From: Stenogyne calaminthoides
Taxonomy: Eukaryota; Streptophyta; Magnoliopsida; Lamiales; Lamiaceae
Direction: 5' to 3'
Assembly (NCBI GenBank): GCA_037126765.1
Contig: JBBCBC010000033.1
Span: 14,088,085-14,152,084, forward strand
Length of the DNA stretch: 64,000 nucleotides
Shown here: positions 34,084 through 46,265 of the stretch, in pieces
Layout of the letters: every line of letters starts with the position of its first letter
Position numbering within the stretch: the stretch's first letter is position 1
Translations under genes and position numbers: made by a program
The notes under the pieces: model-generated
Told to the model about the DNA's origin: nothing
The model's input: only the letters and a program-made list of their open reading frames with translations
Databases searched by the model: none

Positions 34084-35930
34084 CTAGCTCATTGCATAAA
34101 TCTCTCGAATCTCGATCTCATTGGTGGCTTGGTTAGAATATCGTATTCCAGATATCAAGATGAATCTTTTCCATTCGATATTCTTCTTTTCAACGTGATC
34201 TCTTATGAAGTGGTGTCTGACATCCACATGCTTGCATCTTGTATGTAGAACCGGATTCTGAGTGATTGCAATAGCACTATTACTGTCATAGAATATAGGT
34301 ACGTTCTTAGCTACAATGTTGTAATCCCTCAATTTCGATCGGTGCCAGGCGATTGGGAACAACGACTTCTTCCCGGACCATATATTCTGCGCCCGCTTGT
34401 TGATGTCGCAATCGATGTTTGCTTTTTGAAAACCACGAGATCGGTTTTTATTTCTAAGAACTGACATGTTCCTGAGGTTGATTTTCTGTCGATCTTGCAA
34501 CCTCCATAATCAGAATCAGAATACCCACTAAGCTCTAGATTATCATCTGATGGGTAGAATAAACCAAGGTTTATTGTTCCCTTCAGATATACTTAAGAAT
34601 CATTTAGTCGCTTTCTAGGTGGTCGATCATTGGATTTGCCCTCAACCGCACATACACCCACACGTGAAAGTGATATCCGTCTGCTTTGGCGTCGGTATAA
34701 TAAAGATCCAATGAGAGCCCTATATTCTTCCGATTTGTTTTCCGACCGCCCTCATCTCGATCCATCTTGAATCCATCTGTCATAGGAATTTTGGCTTCCC
34801 TTACTATTTTGAATTCCAAACTTAGCCAAAAGATTCCTAGTGTACTTTGCTTGCGCGGATGAATATCCGCTTCCAACTTTGTTTAACTTGGAGACCTAGA
34901 AAGTAATTCATCCGACCCATCATGGACATCTCGAATTTCCCTTGCATCGATTTTTTGAATCTTTCACATAGGCTCTTGTTAGGAGATCCGAAGATGATGT
35001 CGCCCACGTAAAATCAACCATCGAATATCTTCTCCATCTTCTATTCTCGAATAAGGTTACCGTCAATTGTTCCTTTAGTGAACCCACTTTCGATCAAGAA
35101 TCGAGAGAACAGATCATACCGAAAGCTCGAACTGTTTAGAACCATAAAGAGCTTTTCTTAAACGCGATACACTTGGTTGCCCTTTTCAAAGCCCGGAGGT
35201 TGTTCATAAACTTCCTCCCGCTTAGTACCCCGCTTAAGAAAGCACTCTTACGTCCATCCGATACACATGAACCTCTTGTGGGATAAGCCGCGAAGCAAAC
35301 CCGAATGGCTTCAAAGGCAGAGCGACGGTGCAAAGGTCTCATCGTAATCAATTCCTTCCGATTGTGAATACCCCTTAGCAACAAGTCTTGCCTTTATTTA
35401 CGGTGATAACATTTTTTCTCATCTCTCTTGTTCTTGAAGATCCATTTCGCGTTTTAATTACGCCTTGATGACCAGTCTGCCTACTAGTTCCCATACTTCA
35501 TTTCTCTCGAACTGCGTTCTCGACTCTCCTCGCATGGCTAGAATCCGGTTTAAGTCCTTGTAATGCTTCCTCGATTGTAGTTGGTTCCTTCATAGATGAT
35601 AACAAACAATACATGGCACTTTCACCAATCGATGTCTAGTTTAATTTTATCGACGGGTCTCCAATTATCGATCACTTGGATGACCGTTATCCAGTCCTTC
35701 GCTACGATTTAAATACGGTTTTGAGAACATCGTCCTGCTTAAAATAAAATCTTATTACTAGTGATTGGGAGTGGTGCGGGTTATGGTCCACTTGATAAGA
35801 ACAAGTCTCAAATTGATGTTGGAATCATCATGTCTTTGTCGATGTCTGCTCGCAGAACTTCGAGTTCCCGAACCGGATGGTTCGATTCTTACCGCCTCAA
35901 TTTGAATCGACTTTTTCATCGACAGATTGT
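34084..35930 (-). pseudogene. RNase H and reverse transcriptase remnants of element F
   Basis: The RNase H end is clear at 34084-34500: ITQNPVLHTRCKHVDVRHHF then IRDHVEKK. RT pieces are at 35136-35384 (FEAIRVCF, a frame-shifted copy of the region after VARLEAIR) and 34604-34876. The catalytic box region (near 34990) reads 'gatgatgtcgcccacgtaaa' on the plus strand, so YVDD-like sequence is still discernible but broken. Confidence 0.7.
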
Positions 35931-37180
35931 TCGTACCTTAGATCTCGATTGATCCGTGAATCGGCTAGATCTGGAATGTAAATTGATACTGATTTTCGAT
36001 CCTTTTCCTTGATCGTTACCGATCCATTTTCCGAATATCGTGTTACGGTAGATCGGTGCACTTTTGTTCCGAGGCGATTTTTCTTGATCGAAGATGCTTC
36101 ATCAAAGGTTACATGGGGTGTTTCTTCCACAACAAGGGGTTCGCTTGTTGTAGACCCGGCGAAGCTTTGCTAGATGAGGAATACCCTAGAAATATACCCT
36201 CATCGACTTGGCCTCAAAAGTCTTCAACCGACTTTTCCCATTGTTATGTATGAAACACTTTACCACTCAAAAATGGAAGTAAAAACACGAGGTTTTACGC
36301 CTTCCACAGTTCATAGGGTGTTTTGTAGTGAGCCTTAGTCGAGACATCCGTTTCCATAGGTATGCGTTGTTGATTGCTTCCTTGAAAACGGTTTGGTATC
36401 GCATGTTCACTAACATTGTTCGAGCAAACTTTCTTTTGAGAGTTCTTTTTTTCTCGTTACATTTATTACATTTCTAGTGGCCCTCGCACTTTGGATGTTT
36501 CATGTCGATAATTAAACTTAGAGCAAAAATCGGTAATAAAGGAGTTCGAAATTTCGTACGCTTTATCCGATCTGATTTTTACTATGCCGACACCACTTCT
36601 CATTTTGTAATCTTCTTAGCATTTCGAATATCTTGGTTGTCGCCTCATTCTTCTTATGTAAGAATATAACCTGTAAAACTTGGAGTAGTCATCCACGACA
36701 CACGAGTGTATTTAAGTCCGTTGAGAGATCGACGCGTAATCGGTCCAAACAGATCCATATATGAAGCGCAACAGATTAGATTCTGGCGGATGCCGGTCCG
36801 AAATTCCTTTGAATGAAGCTTTGACCTGTTTTCCTTTCCGACACGCGGTACATGTCCGGGATCCTTTGAGAACACTTCATTAGGAAGTCCTTCTACTAGA
36901 GACATCCTAGTTATCTTATTAAGAGTTTTTAAAGTTGAGATGGCTCGTCTTTTGTGCGAGCCAACCTGCTACTTTTGGAACTCTTAACAATCAGGCATGC
37001 ATTTCTTGGACAACTGTTCGATCACCGTGTAGATCGTCCCTTTTCTTGAACCGATTAGCAATATACGTTGAAAGTGACTCGATTCTTGATAGTCATTGAT
37101 CGTCGAGAACTCAACACCTTTGGTCGTTGTCGCGGTAATTGTGAAACCGATAATAGGTTGTGCTTGGACCTTCGACAAAC
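35931..37180 (-). pseudogene. Integrase remnants of element F
   Basis: 36654-36905 carries LPNEVFSKDPGHVPRVGKEN and YMDLFGPITRRSLNGLKYT, the HHCC end and the first catalytic Asp. 35897-36130 carries MEETPHVTFDEAS from the integrase C-terminus. Frames are broken between them. Confidence 0.75.
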
Positions 37181-37187
37181 GCGAGAC

Positions 37188-37481
37188 TCAGGTTACTTGT
37201 ACATCATCATTCTCTAAGGTTCCGAACCCTTTGGTATAACCAAAGTTATCATCACCGAAGAGTACACGCGGGCCTTCCTGTTCTATGTAGGAACTGAGGA
37301 GATGTTTGCTTCCAGTCATGTGCCTTGAGCATCCACTATCGATGTACCAGATAGTTGCTTGCACACCTCCTTTGTTGGCGGACCCGCGCCAACACTCAAT
37401 CAGATCAGGTTTTAGGTACCCCTTTCGGATTGGGTCCTGAGGGGTTAGGTTTGGATTTGGGGATCCATACAAACAGAGCAC
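37188..37481 (-). pseudogene. Aspartic protease segment of element F
   Basis: A clean frame reads IWYIDSGCSRHMTGSKHLLS then EQEGPRVLFGDDNFG, the Copia protease with its DSG active site. It is separated from gag and integrase by stops. Confidence 0.88.
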
Positions 37482-37496
37482 TTCTATGGTGATCAG

Positions 37497-39883
37497 TCAG
37501 ATCAGAAGGCCTGATTTGTCTCCCATACCTGTCAACATAATCATACTTATCCTCATATGCTTTCTGATTTGTATGATTACTTGTGTGAACCTGGATGACT
37601 TAGAAGACTTATGATTTAACTTTTCAGTTTGTCTTCTTTTTATCCAGTGTGGTTCAGGTGCAGCAGCCCTAAATTTCTGACTATAGGGGTAGGTACGACT
37701 GCTACCATCAAAAGATTCATATCCTTTTCGCATAGATGGTTTTCGCAGTTTACCTGAAGCATGCTTATTAGGCGGTGACCTTGATCGGGTCTCGACAGAC
37801 TTCCCTTTTGTAGGTTGTCTTTTACGATTCCCCGATCTGCTGATCGAGTTGAGGTCTCTTCGTAAGAACCGGGTTCTTCCGTTGATTCCTCGGTGATGCT
37901 TTACCGGTTGGGGGTCCATTTCTCCTTCCGGTTTGGCACTTGCCTTACCTCGCTTAACCGGTCTCTTACCCCTATTAGATACAAGTTTAGCTTTTGGTGT
38001 ATCTTTTTTTAAATTGCCCGATTACACCTTTCTCGAGATGAATCATCGGGGCTTTTGAGGATGTGGAGGGTTTCTCATAGCCAAGTCCCTCCTTATCAAT
38101 CTTTACTCGAAAAATAGGCGTTTATGTCTTTAATCGGTTTGAGATGATTTTGAAAAAACATCTATTTTCTTACGCAGATTTTCCTCGGAGGATTTCGGAC
38201 TTTCATGCATTCGGAATAGCTCATCGAATTTTGCTTGCAAGATTTTGAAGTCATCGACTTGTCAATCTCGTTAATTTCCATCGTTTTTGATCTGCTTTTC
38301 GATCAAAAGCTTTAACCGAAATTTTAAATTCCTCGGTTACCTTCCGAGGCGGTTTAAATTTGATCTAAGTTCGCAGGTTTTTCGAGATCATTTTCTTCAA
38401 CATCATTATTTAAATCCTCGACTTATCATTCTCGAACTTAACAATAGCATGAGATCTCTTTAGCATTGGAGAGATCTTCAAGCAATTGCTTGGAGTAGGC
38501 TGCATTTAATCTCGGCGGTATTTTATGTAGAAGAGCGAAGGGGTTTTGGAGGTTACCTCCGGATTCCTCCACGGCCATCGGTGGCTAGTTCATTATCGTC
38601 GGCGATATCAATAAGAAATCGGCTGCATGATGTTTCTCTGTTCGGAGTTCCAAGGAGTCCTCGGGCCAGATAGGAATAAATCGATTTTTTTTTCATGATC
38701 ATGGCTCTTCTGTCTCTATCAAATTTGTTCCTCTTTCTTTATCTCTCCTTCCAGGCAGTCAAAAGTGAATTGTATTTTCAGCTTGAAGCACGCCCGATCC
38801 ACTTCCTTTCCTTCCAAAAGTGAATCACTCTTCGTATTTAATTTGTCGGTGATTTCCCGCTTCGATAGTAGTCCGAGTTTCTTCTATCCGATTGGTTTCT
38901 CTTCCTTCCTTCGCCTCGACTATCTTTTTCCTTTCATCTCTCGCGGATCCCTCCGATCATCGGATCCGGTTCTTTTCGGAGATCTATTGTCCGATCTCCT
39001 ATCTCGCCCTCGGCTATGTTGATAGTCCTTATAAAATCTTCGATACTTACCAAGTTGTATATCCGACTTCTCAAGCTTCCCGTAAGCAACGCGATCTGCT
39101 CGCCGGACTTAATATATTTCCAATGGGTTCATTGGCCTTTGTTCTGCTCATTTGGTTGCCTTGAAAGCAACCGATTTTGAAGTCGAGGTTTCAAAGGGGA
39201 CCTCGTCTTCATCGAACTGACCTCTTTTCAATCAGCCTAACTCGTGAGCTTTAAGACTCAAGAACAAGCTACTAGGTTTCATTCTTGAAATGTCCCGCAA
39301 TCTTTGATTACCGTGACCTTCATGTCCCACTTCTTGGTGAGAGACCTTAGGATCTTATAGTTGATATCTTTATCGGACATCTCTACCAAGTTCTCGGCTT
39401 GTTTATAGACATTGTAATTCTTCCATCGAGTTCGTTGATGGTTTCGTTAAGCGGCATCTTCGGTTTCTCGAACTTCACGGTTAAACGAAGACGGCTATCT
39501 TTTATCTGCTCATTTCCTCGCAGATCTCGGCGGAGTATCCCACATTGCTTTCGCAGACGGAGATACTTAATCTTCTTTGGTGACCTTATCCATTGTCTTC
39601 ATGATGATATGTCTTGCAATGGTGTCCGTATCTATGCGCTTTTCTTTCTTCTCGTCCATCGTAACGGGCTTTTTCGCATAAGACTTCGCTGTGGGAAAGT
39701 CTGGATCTCCTCCGATTGCCCCTAGGATTGTCGTAGTAAATGATGATGGGTCCTCTCTCGATGACTTCCGTCATTCTCCCCCCTTGATCGAGCCTAGATG
39801 GTTGGACATATATATGGCCCAATCTGCATACTCATCAATTGAGAACCCGCAGATCATGATACATATCTGGACGTGTTATCCAT
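37497..39883 (-). pseudogene. gag of element F, heavily frameshifted
   Basis: A candidate ATG at 39883 reads MDNTSRYVS and then stops. Basic Arg/Lys/Ser-rich fragments at 37497-37919 (SGKLRKPSMRKGYESF) match the position of the gag tail before the protease. The region between is broken every few tens of codons, and plus-strand frames over it are accidental. Confidence 0.6.
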
Positions 39884-39990
39884 CTTTGAAAGATTTTGGA
39901 AAATGAATGAGTTTTTTTTTAAAAACGGTTTTTCAAGATCGATTCGATTGACCACAATGACACAGTCGATTAGTCGGAAGAACCAACCGC

Positions 39991-40001
39991 TCGATACCAC
40001 T
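39991..40001 (-). promoter_or_regulatory. Primer binding site of element F (altered)
   Basis: On the minus strand AGTGGTATCGA abuts the LTR; the canonical form is TGGTATCAGAGC. The CAG of the primer site reads CGA, one of many such changes in this interval. Confidence 0.75.
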
Positions 40002-41572
40002 TGTAGGTCCCGAGCAGGTTAAGTGAGGCGCGAAGTCTAGAGGGGAGGGTGAATAGACTTAAAAACTTTTAGTCAGATCAGTGTGAGAAGCGGATAAGCC
40101 GATCGAGTCTTGAGTGAATCGATTTGATCTCGATAACCAACTTCTTGAACGCGGAGAAAGCGGTCGGAACGTAACTATCGATTAAGCGATGTGTGTCTGA
40201 GCTTAAGTTTTACCGTGAAAAACCAGGTTTATAAATCCCGATTCCAAGTTTTATCTTTTTAATCGGATAATGAAATTTCGGGCCGTCGGATCGAAGCTTG
40301 GTGTTTGTCGATCTTAACTTAGAATGTATGCGCTTTAAGATTATGCGATGTGAGAGCGATTAATCAAAGCGAAGAAAGGCACACAAGATTTATAGTGGTT
40401 CGGACAAACCAAGTCCCTCTACGTCCACTCTTCCCTTTCACAAGGGGCACCAACTTAACCGACTTAACCGACTGGACTTAGATTAGTGTGTTAGTCCAAC
40501 ACAAAGACACCAACAGATGTTTTAAGAGTTCTCACTCAACCGATCCTTAAATCGATTTTAGAAACCCTAGATCGAAATCTTGCTAAACAACTTATCCTAA
40601 CTTGGGGTTTTGGGTAAGATTGTTGAGGTTCCAACTATGAAATCTTTTCTTAGCTTGAAATTTCGATATAGCTAGATGAAAAGATTTCTTGCTAAGAACT
40701 TATGGGATGAACACAATATAAAATAAGCTTGTTGTTGTGTTCTTCGCGATGAAATCGACTATAGTTTGAGCTTCTTGATTATGTTGTTTGTCCAAGCATT
40801 TCCGCCTTTTCACTTTCAAGTGTGATCCCATATTTATAGACCTTGAGATCAAAGAGCCGTTGGAGAGCAATTTGAATCTCAGGCTATTTTAGGTAGAGTT
40901 GCAGGCTTGATGTGACGTGCTTCAGGAACGGCATGGCTGAAAGCGTGAATGTATATTTTATATAGCCGCTTTGAGAGAGCAACATCGAATCCTTTGGCAC
41001 GACTCTGTTCATACGTGTTTTCTTCCTTATTGGATGGAAGCCTTGCTTTGTGTTGTTCCTCCAACTAAGGTTGGTATTCATCTTGTTCAGATCGCGGGAC
41101 GTATGATAAGATGAAACATCGATTTTTAATCTTATGAGTCGATCGTCGATCTGGCCAATCGATCCAAATTTCGATGGAGATGTCTTCGCGCTGACTTAGC
41201 TTCAACTTGCCGACTCGGATGTAGGTTCTTCCGGTCTTATCTTCCGGAAGTCATCCGATCTTCGAAAGTATTCTAAGTTTGAGCTTCACGACTTCCGCCG
41301 AGTTATCCGACAAGATCGGCCTCGATCGATCTTCCGTTACGGTTTAGCATTACGCTCATTTGATATCGAACTTTCTTCCGATTCTTCAGATCGACCTATA
41401 CATATTGAAAGTTCCCCCTCAATATGTGACCTATTTATTACATCGGTTTTTCTATACAATCATTATCAAACGGTCTCCTATAGCGGTAATGTAAACATCG
41501 ATCGATAATGTGTCCGACCGTCCTATTACATGTGTTTTTGGAACTTTCATCAAAACTATAAATTTCCCAACA
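40002..41572 (-). repeat. 5' LTR of element F (right, 1571 bp)
   Basis: It runs from TGTAGGTCCCG to TTCCCAACA on the plus strand. The TATA box (tatttatag) is at about 40830-40838. It differs from the left LTR by many small insertions, deletions and CTG/CAG changes rather than by plain transitions. Confidence 0.88.
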
Positions 41573-42727
41573 AATACTTAAGCAGTTTCTTATAGCATCA
41601 TATAGTTTCCCTTATATATGAGCATATAATCGGTCGAGAGACATTCAATCAGGCATATCTAAATAAAAAAAGATAATGAGGTATTATCTTTGAGCATAAA
41701 GATAAAAGTTTCATTGATTGTATGTTATCAGTTACAAATTACAATGAACTTTATTTGAAGAAAATAAAGACACAAACATAAAGAATTACAAGTCTTCAGT
41801 CTTAGTCTTGGTCTTACCGTCTTTCCGCTTTCGACTCCTCATTCCTCTTCTTTTCACGGACTTTTGTCGATCAAAGATCTTGATACTCATCTTGACCGAG
41901 TTCGATTTCTTCGATTTCGGACATCCCGACCCTCGGTCTCTTTTGCTTCTTGACCCTCGGTCGCTTGACCTATCTTGAGTCTCGGTCCGTTTCTTTGATC
42001 CTTGATATTCCTTTTTCACATCTTTCCTCGATTTCCTTCTTGATCGATCGGTTCGATGATTAGATCAATCACTTTTAGATCAACATATCGAATAGCAAAG
42101 AGTCATCATATTAGGTTAGCATATCGGGTTTATCATATCGATCTCGATCACGCTTTGATCTTGATCGATCTCTTTCGCTTATCTTGATTTGGTAACCTTT
42201 TCTTCCGATTTCTTCGGCTTTAGCTTTTTCTTCATTTCGATTACGCACATTTCGTGATTTCACTCTTGAACTCATCTAACTCATCGATTTTGATCGGTCT
42301 TGTCTCCCGACCTAGTCCCGATCTCAATCATTTACTTTTGATTTAAATGAGTTCCCCTCAAGTTGAAGTTCCCCCTTTCAACCGATATAGACCAGATATA
42401 TCCGATTTGGAGAGTTTTCGAGTTCAAATTGATTTTTCTTCATTTGATCGACTTTGTATGTAATCGATTTTTGTTGACCTAATCTGATTCTTCTCTCATT
42501 AAGACAATTCTTGGAAAATATTCTTCGCGCGTAACTTAGTCTAGAGTAGTAGACTCTCTTCCCTAAGTTGGTGCGATTTGACATCTTTAATACCACTCGA
42601 TATGTCAATCCGCCCGTAACTTTATCCAATTATCGATCGCGTGATTTCTACATCGCTGTCCTTTGTGATGCAAATTTTTCTAAATAGGCTTTGAGAACTC
42701 AAATTTGCATCTAACCCTTGCTTGGCC
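41573..42727 (-). pseudogene. 3' coding remnant of element C
   Basis: A minus-strand frame 42019-41786 is strongly basic (KSVKRRGMRSRKRKDGKTKT) and ends in a stop. It is probably the end of the extra 3' ORF of C. Upstream to 42727 the reading is broken. Two purine-rich runs on the minus strand at about 42357-42385 resemble polypurine tracts. Confidence 0.4.
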
Positions 42728-43490
42728 TCTATAAATTGGACCAATGCTTTACACAACATAACTCATTCACCATACATATCTTCTTCAGAGAATCATGTAT
42801 CCTCGGTGAACCTTTGTTTCCTGAGACTTCCTAAACACTTTTACCCCTTTTTTCCATGATTTCATCTTCTCAAATCAACTCTGTTCATCCCTTTTTTTGT
42901 TTTCGTCATCGCCAACGATTTCACATACGATCGTTGGTAAAGCTTCTCTTTCACCATGGCGGTGGTTCTGCTGTTGCAACTGAGAAGACACTTCTCCTAA
43001 CCGTATGCACCTTGTGTGTCTATCGTTATGACGTGACTACCATCAATAGACTTAGTCTAAAAATGAACGTGAGTTTGATATACGATCTTAATCTGATAAC
43101 AGTTGATCTTCCTATATCAAACTCACCCTTTAACAGCTGGAGCGCCCTTTTGCTCCTCCTAAGGGCTCCTGGCTTAAAAATCCTATTAATGCCGCTCTCA
43201 CTCCCTTGGAGAGTCCATCAGTTTGCGGCATAGGATTACCTTTCAAGCCTCCCTCACCCTGTTAAGTGGGGAAAATGAGAGCATCAGATTTAAAATCTCT
43301 CTCTTTCCTCCTCTTAATCACCCCCCTGTAGATCGGGTTTGGGTTTGGATGAAGGTTTAGGGATATGGCTTAAGGGTTTAGGGTTTAGAGTTATGTATTG
43401 ACCTCCAGGTTTTCTTGCATTTGTAACTTGTAATGTAACCCCGACCTTGGGTTTTATCAATGAAAAGTTCTATTATTCCATTGTTGTGTA
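42728..43490 (+). other. Opposite-strand transcription unit in element C
   Basis: Homologous to 32946-33690. It has TATA box TCTATAAAT at 42728-42736, ATG at 42856 opening a 125-codon frame (MISSSQINSVHPFF, later ATEKTLLLT), and a 3' end with TTTATCAATGAAAAG at about 43452-43466. Its ORF shares the start and the TEKTLLLT segment with the F copy. Having the same promoter-to-3'-end block in two different elements shows that it is a resident component of this family. Confidence 0.55.
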
Positions 43491-43601
43491 AAACTCTGTT
43501 TTCCTTGGTACCGCTTGTTGATATCGGATCGAGATAGGTTTTAAAAAGAAAGATCTCGCTTTCGGTAAAAACATTGAAAAAGTAATCTTTTGAGCACACT
43601 C

Positions 43602-43613
43602 TCTGATACCACT
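43602..43613 (-). promoter_or_regulatory. Primer binding site of element C
   Basis: The minus strand reads AGTGGTATCAGAGAG directly inside the right LTR, an initiator Met-tRNA type site. Confidence 0.88.
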
Positions 43614-44841
43614 TGTTGGTCCCTGGGAAAACCTATTTTCTTGCGTCTTTTTGAAGCAAGACGTTTTATTTTGGTGCATATAAAAAAAAAGGTGAGGGCA
43701 GAGTGCTCCAATTTTTCTTTTTTAGACTTTGCGGCTCATGTGTGTGCTTTTGCTTATAAACAAATGCGTATGATAAGTATAAATATAAAGCAAAGAAACA
43801 ACACAAAGAATATATAGTGGTTCGGACAACCGATCCTACATCCACTCTCCTCTCTCTAGGAAATTCCTTCAAACGGGACTTATCACCCTCCACGGGATTG
43901 CCAATAGATATTTACCGAGCTCACACTTTCGAATCGACTTATAACCCTCTCGGTTCGCCTCGGGACTTATCACCCTCCACGGGATTGCCAATAGATATTT
44001 AACGAGTTCACACTCCATCGGGACTTATCACCTCACTGGGTTTGCCTAACAACTACCTCACTTCACCACCGGGTTTGGGTTTTGGTGTTGTCTCCAACTA
44101 TGGTGAGATTTTCCTTTACAATGGTTTAGCCTCAATGCTAAGGTTGGGAAAATCTCTCTAAGCTATGATACATCGTGGGTTGCTTAGATTGGGTTCTAGA
44201 ACACTCTTTAAATATATTTGTATATCTATAGGCTTGTGTTCTAGGGTGGGAATGCTTTGGCTATAACACTCTTTGGCTCAGAGCATTGTTGCTATCTTTT
44301 TTCACACTTCCACCAATCGATAATGAAGGAAGAACTTGTATTTATAGTTTGGATTTGAATGTTACTGTTGGAGAGAATCACATTCAAATCCATACTATTC
44401 TTTGTAAGTTCTGCAGCTTTTCCTGGCTGGTTGTCTTCCTCTCGTTGGTCCACGTCAGCTGGATTCCAACGGCTATATTCCTTCGAAAGGATTGCCTCGG
44501 AACATTCAAGATATTCTTTGAGTCTTGATAAATCTTGTGCCTTGATATTTCTCACGAGTCTTGATTTTCTCTGAGCCTTGATTTCTCTCGAGCCTTTTAG
44601 TTTCTCCGAGCCTTGGGTTCTCAGATCCTCATCGAGTCTTGAAGATCTCGATTTCTTCTTGAGTCTTGAAAAAACTAACTTTGTTCTATATCTGCCGACT
44701 ATACACGGTGCAGATAATATCCTGAACACTCTAAAACTGAATCCTGATTCATCTATCAAGATTATCCTGAACATGTCATACTTAGGGGTTTTGGGATCTA
44801 ATCAAAATCATATAATCTTTTATTAAATTCATCTCCCAACA
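43614..44841 (-). repeat. 5' LTR of element C (right, 1228 bp)
   Basis: It runs from TGTTGGTCCCTGG to CTCCCAACA. The TATA box (tgtatttatag) is at about 44338-44347. It aligns with the left LTR over its whole length with many small length differences. Confidence 0.9.
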
Positions 44842-45900
44842 AGAACTGTTCATTGAAACTCAAGAGCATAATGAAGAACTGACTGCTGAGAATCTTAAGT
44901 GGAAAAACTCTACTGCTGTTGAGATCACTTCTCAATTGATGGGAGTTACTGATGAACTGGATGTTCTGAAAGTACAACTCTCAGAGAAAGAGAAAGTGGT
45001 AGATGCCCTGAAAGGAAAGTTAGAGAAATCCACTGAGAAAAATCAGCTTATCAGAAAGTTAGCTCTATTGAATTCTGCATCTCATCTATAGATGAAATTC
45101 AGAGTTATCAAAGACCTGCAACTATAAAGGCTGGATTGGATATAGTCCAGGGAGAACCTCACATGATCTTCTGAATGTTGCTTCTACTAGTGGCACTAAG
45201 ACTGTCTTTGTTAAACCGGCGGTTCGTACTGATCTTCTTTTTGAAGAACAACCCCTTGTTTTGGACAAGGGTAAAGGACCTATGGTTTCAGAGAACCTGA
45301 AGGCTCAGGAAAGAAAGCCCAAACCTCAGGAAAAAGCTAGAAAACCTGAACACTCAGTAGGAAATCCTCAGGCCAGTACTTCGTAGCCTCAGGCTAAGAA
45401 TAACAACCTGAAGAAATCTGCCCTAAACCATCAGAGGAATCTTCAGAAGAGAAACACTTAATAGAGAAATTCTCAACTGAAGAGACCAAGTCCTCAGGAT
45501 ACTGAAAGACCCCAATTTCAGTATAGGCAACCTAAACCCCACTTGCCTAAGGGTGAAGGTTTCCTGAACCCAAGTCAGCATAGACATAGATCAATTGCAC
45601 CAAAGCCAAAGCACTGGAACAAGAGGCCTGAACCCAAGAAGAACTCTAAGACTCATGTTCATGCTAAGGCTGACACTCATACGAGCACCTAGGGTGGTGA
45701 ATGTGTATGTAGATGTTTATGGAAGACAAATCAGCCACTCTAAAGTAATTAGAGTTGTGAAGCAGATTTGGGTTCCAAAAGATACAACTAACCTGGTAGG
45801 ACCCTACACCAAATGGGTACCTAAGGCCTGATTTTGTTTCAGGTGAAGGAGAAGGGCACTGAGCTGAATGAAGACAACATAGCTCTAATGAGGGGAACTG
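44842..45900 (+). pseudogene. gag of element B, 3' part, and gag-pol junction
   Basis: It resumes with ELFIETQEHNEELTAENLKW, matching A from about 7366. The coiled coil continues, then a ~90-bp loss and frameshifts near 45060. The basic tail ends at TAG in the same place where A has TAA (8297). The junction peptide QIWVPKD...GPYTKWVPKA ends at TGA 45829-45831 as in A. A deletion join lies at about 45895-45902. Confidence 0.88.
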
Positions 45901-46265
45901 ATATCTTGGTTCTCTAAGAAGCAAACTTGATTCTTGAACTAGTACTCTTCAAGGTAATACATGGTCTGCAGGAAGTCAATTGCACAGATTCTTTGGCTAA
46001 GACAACAATTGAGGGATTATAAGATTATAACCAATGAAGTACCTATATTTTGTGACAATAATAGTGTAATTGCTATTACACAAAATCCGGTATTGCACAC
46101 CAGATGCAAACATGTTGAAATCAAACATTATTTTATTAGAGACCATGTTGAGAAGAAAGATATCAGGATGGAGAAAATTCATACTGATAAACAAAAAGTT
46201 GATATTCTTACTAAGCCTTTAGCTGAGTCAAGATTTTAGGAATTGTCAATAAAATTAGGGATGTT
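45901..46265 (+). pseudogene. RNase H remnant of element B after a 3-kb pol deletion
   Basis: LISWFSKKQT follows directly after the gag-pol junction, so protease, integrase, RT and most of RNase H are missing. The remaining frame (45961-46239) reads IFCDNNSVIAITQNPVLHTR then CKHVEIKHYFIRDHVEKKDI and ILTKPL, the normal Copia RNase H end. Confidence 0.92.

Larger units (their letters stand above)
27129..41572 (-). mobile_element. Copia LTR retrotransposon F, nested in C, degraded or error-rich
   Basis: LTRs at 27129-28684 and 40002-41572 have ends TG(T)AGGTCCCG and TTCCCAACA. The flanking 5-mers aatct and aatac match only partly. Reading on the minus strand: 5' LTR, Met-tRNA primer site, gag, protease, integrase, RT-RNase H, a spacer with two opposed promoters, an extra ORF, polypurine tract, 3' LTR. 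Every coding segment is riddled with frameshifts, and the interval shows the CTG/CAG anomaly described in the findings, so some of the damage may be sequence error. Confidence 0.85.
25753..44841 (-). mobile_element. LTR retrotransposon C, nested in B, lacking gag-pol
   Basis: The LTRs 25753-26952 and 43614-44841 are in inverse orientation to B. The flanking duplication is AGAAC (25748-25752 and 44842-44846), perfect. The polypurine tract (reverse complement of atttccccctttttgatg) is next to the left LTR and the Met-tRNA primer site next to the right LTR. Setting F aside, the interior is only about 2.2 kb: leader, an opposite-strand transcription unit (42728-43490) and a Lys/Arg-rich ORF end. 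No gag, protease, integrase or RT is present. Confidence 0.9.

Noticed and set aside
38765..39906. Plus-strand frames of 70-108 codons over F gag
   Set aside because: Antisense shadows over a degraded gag; no shared peptide with the opposite-strand units at 32946 and 42728.
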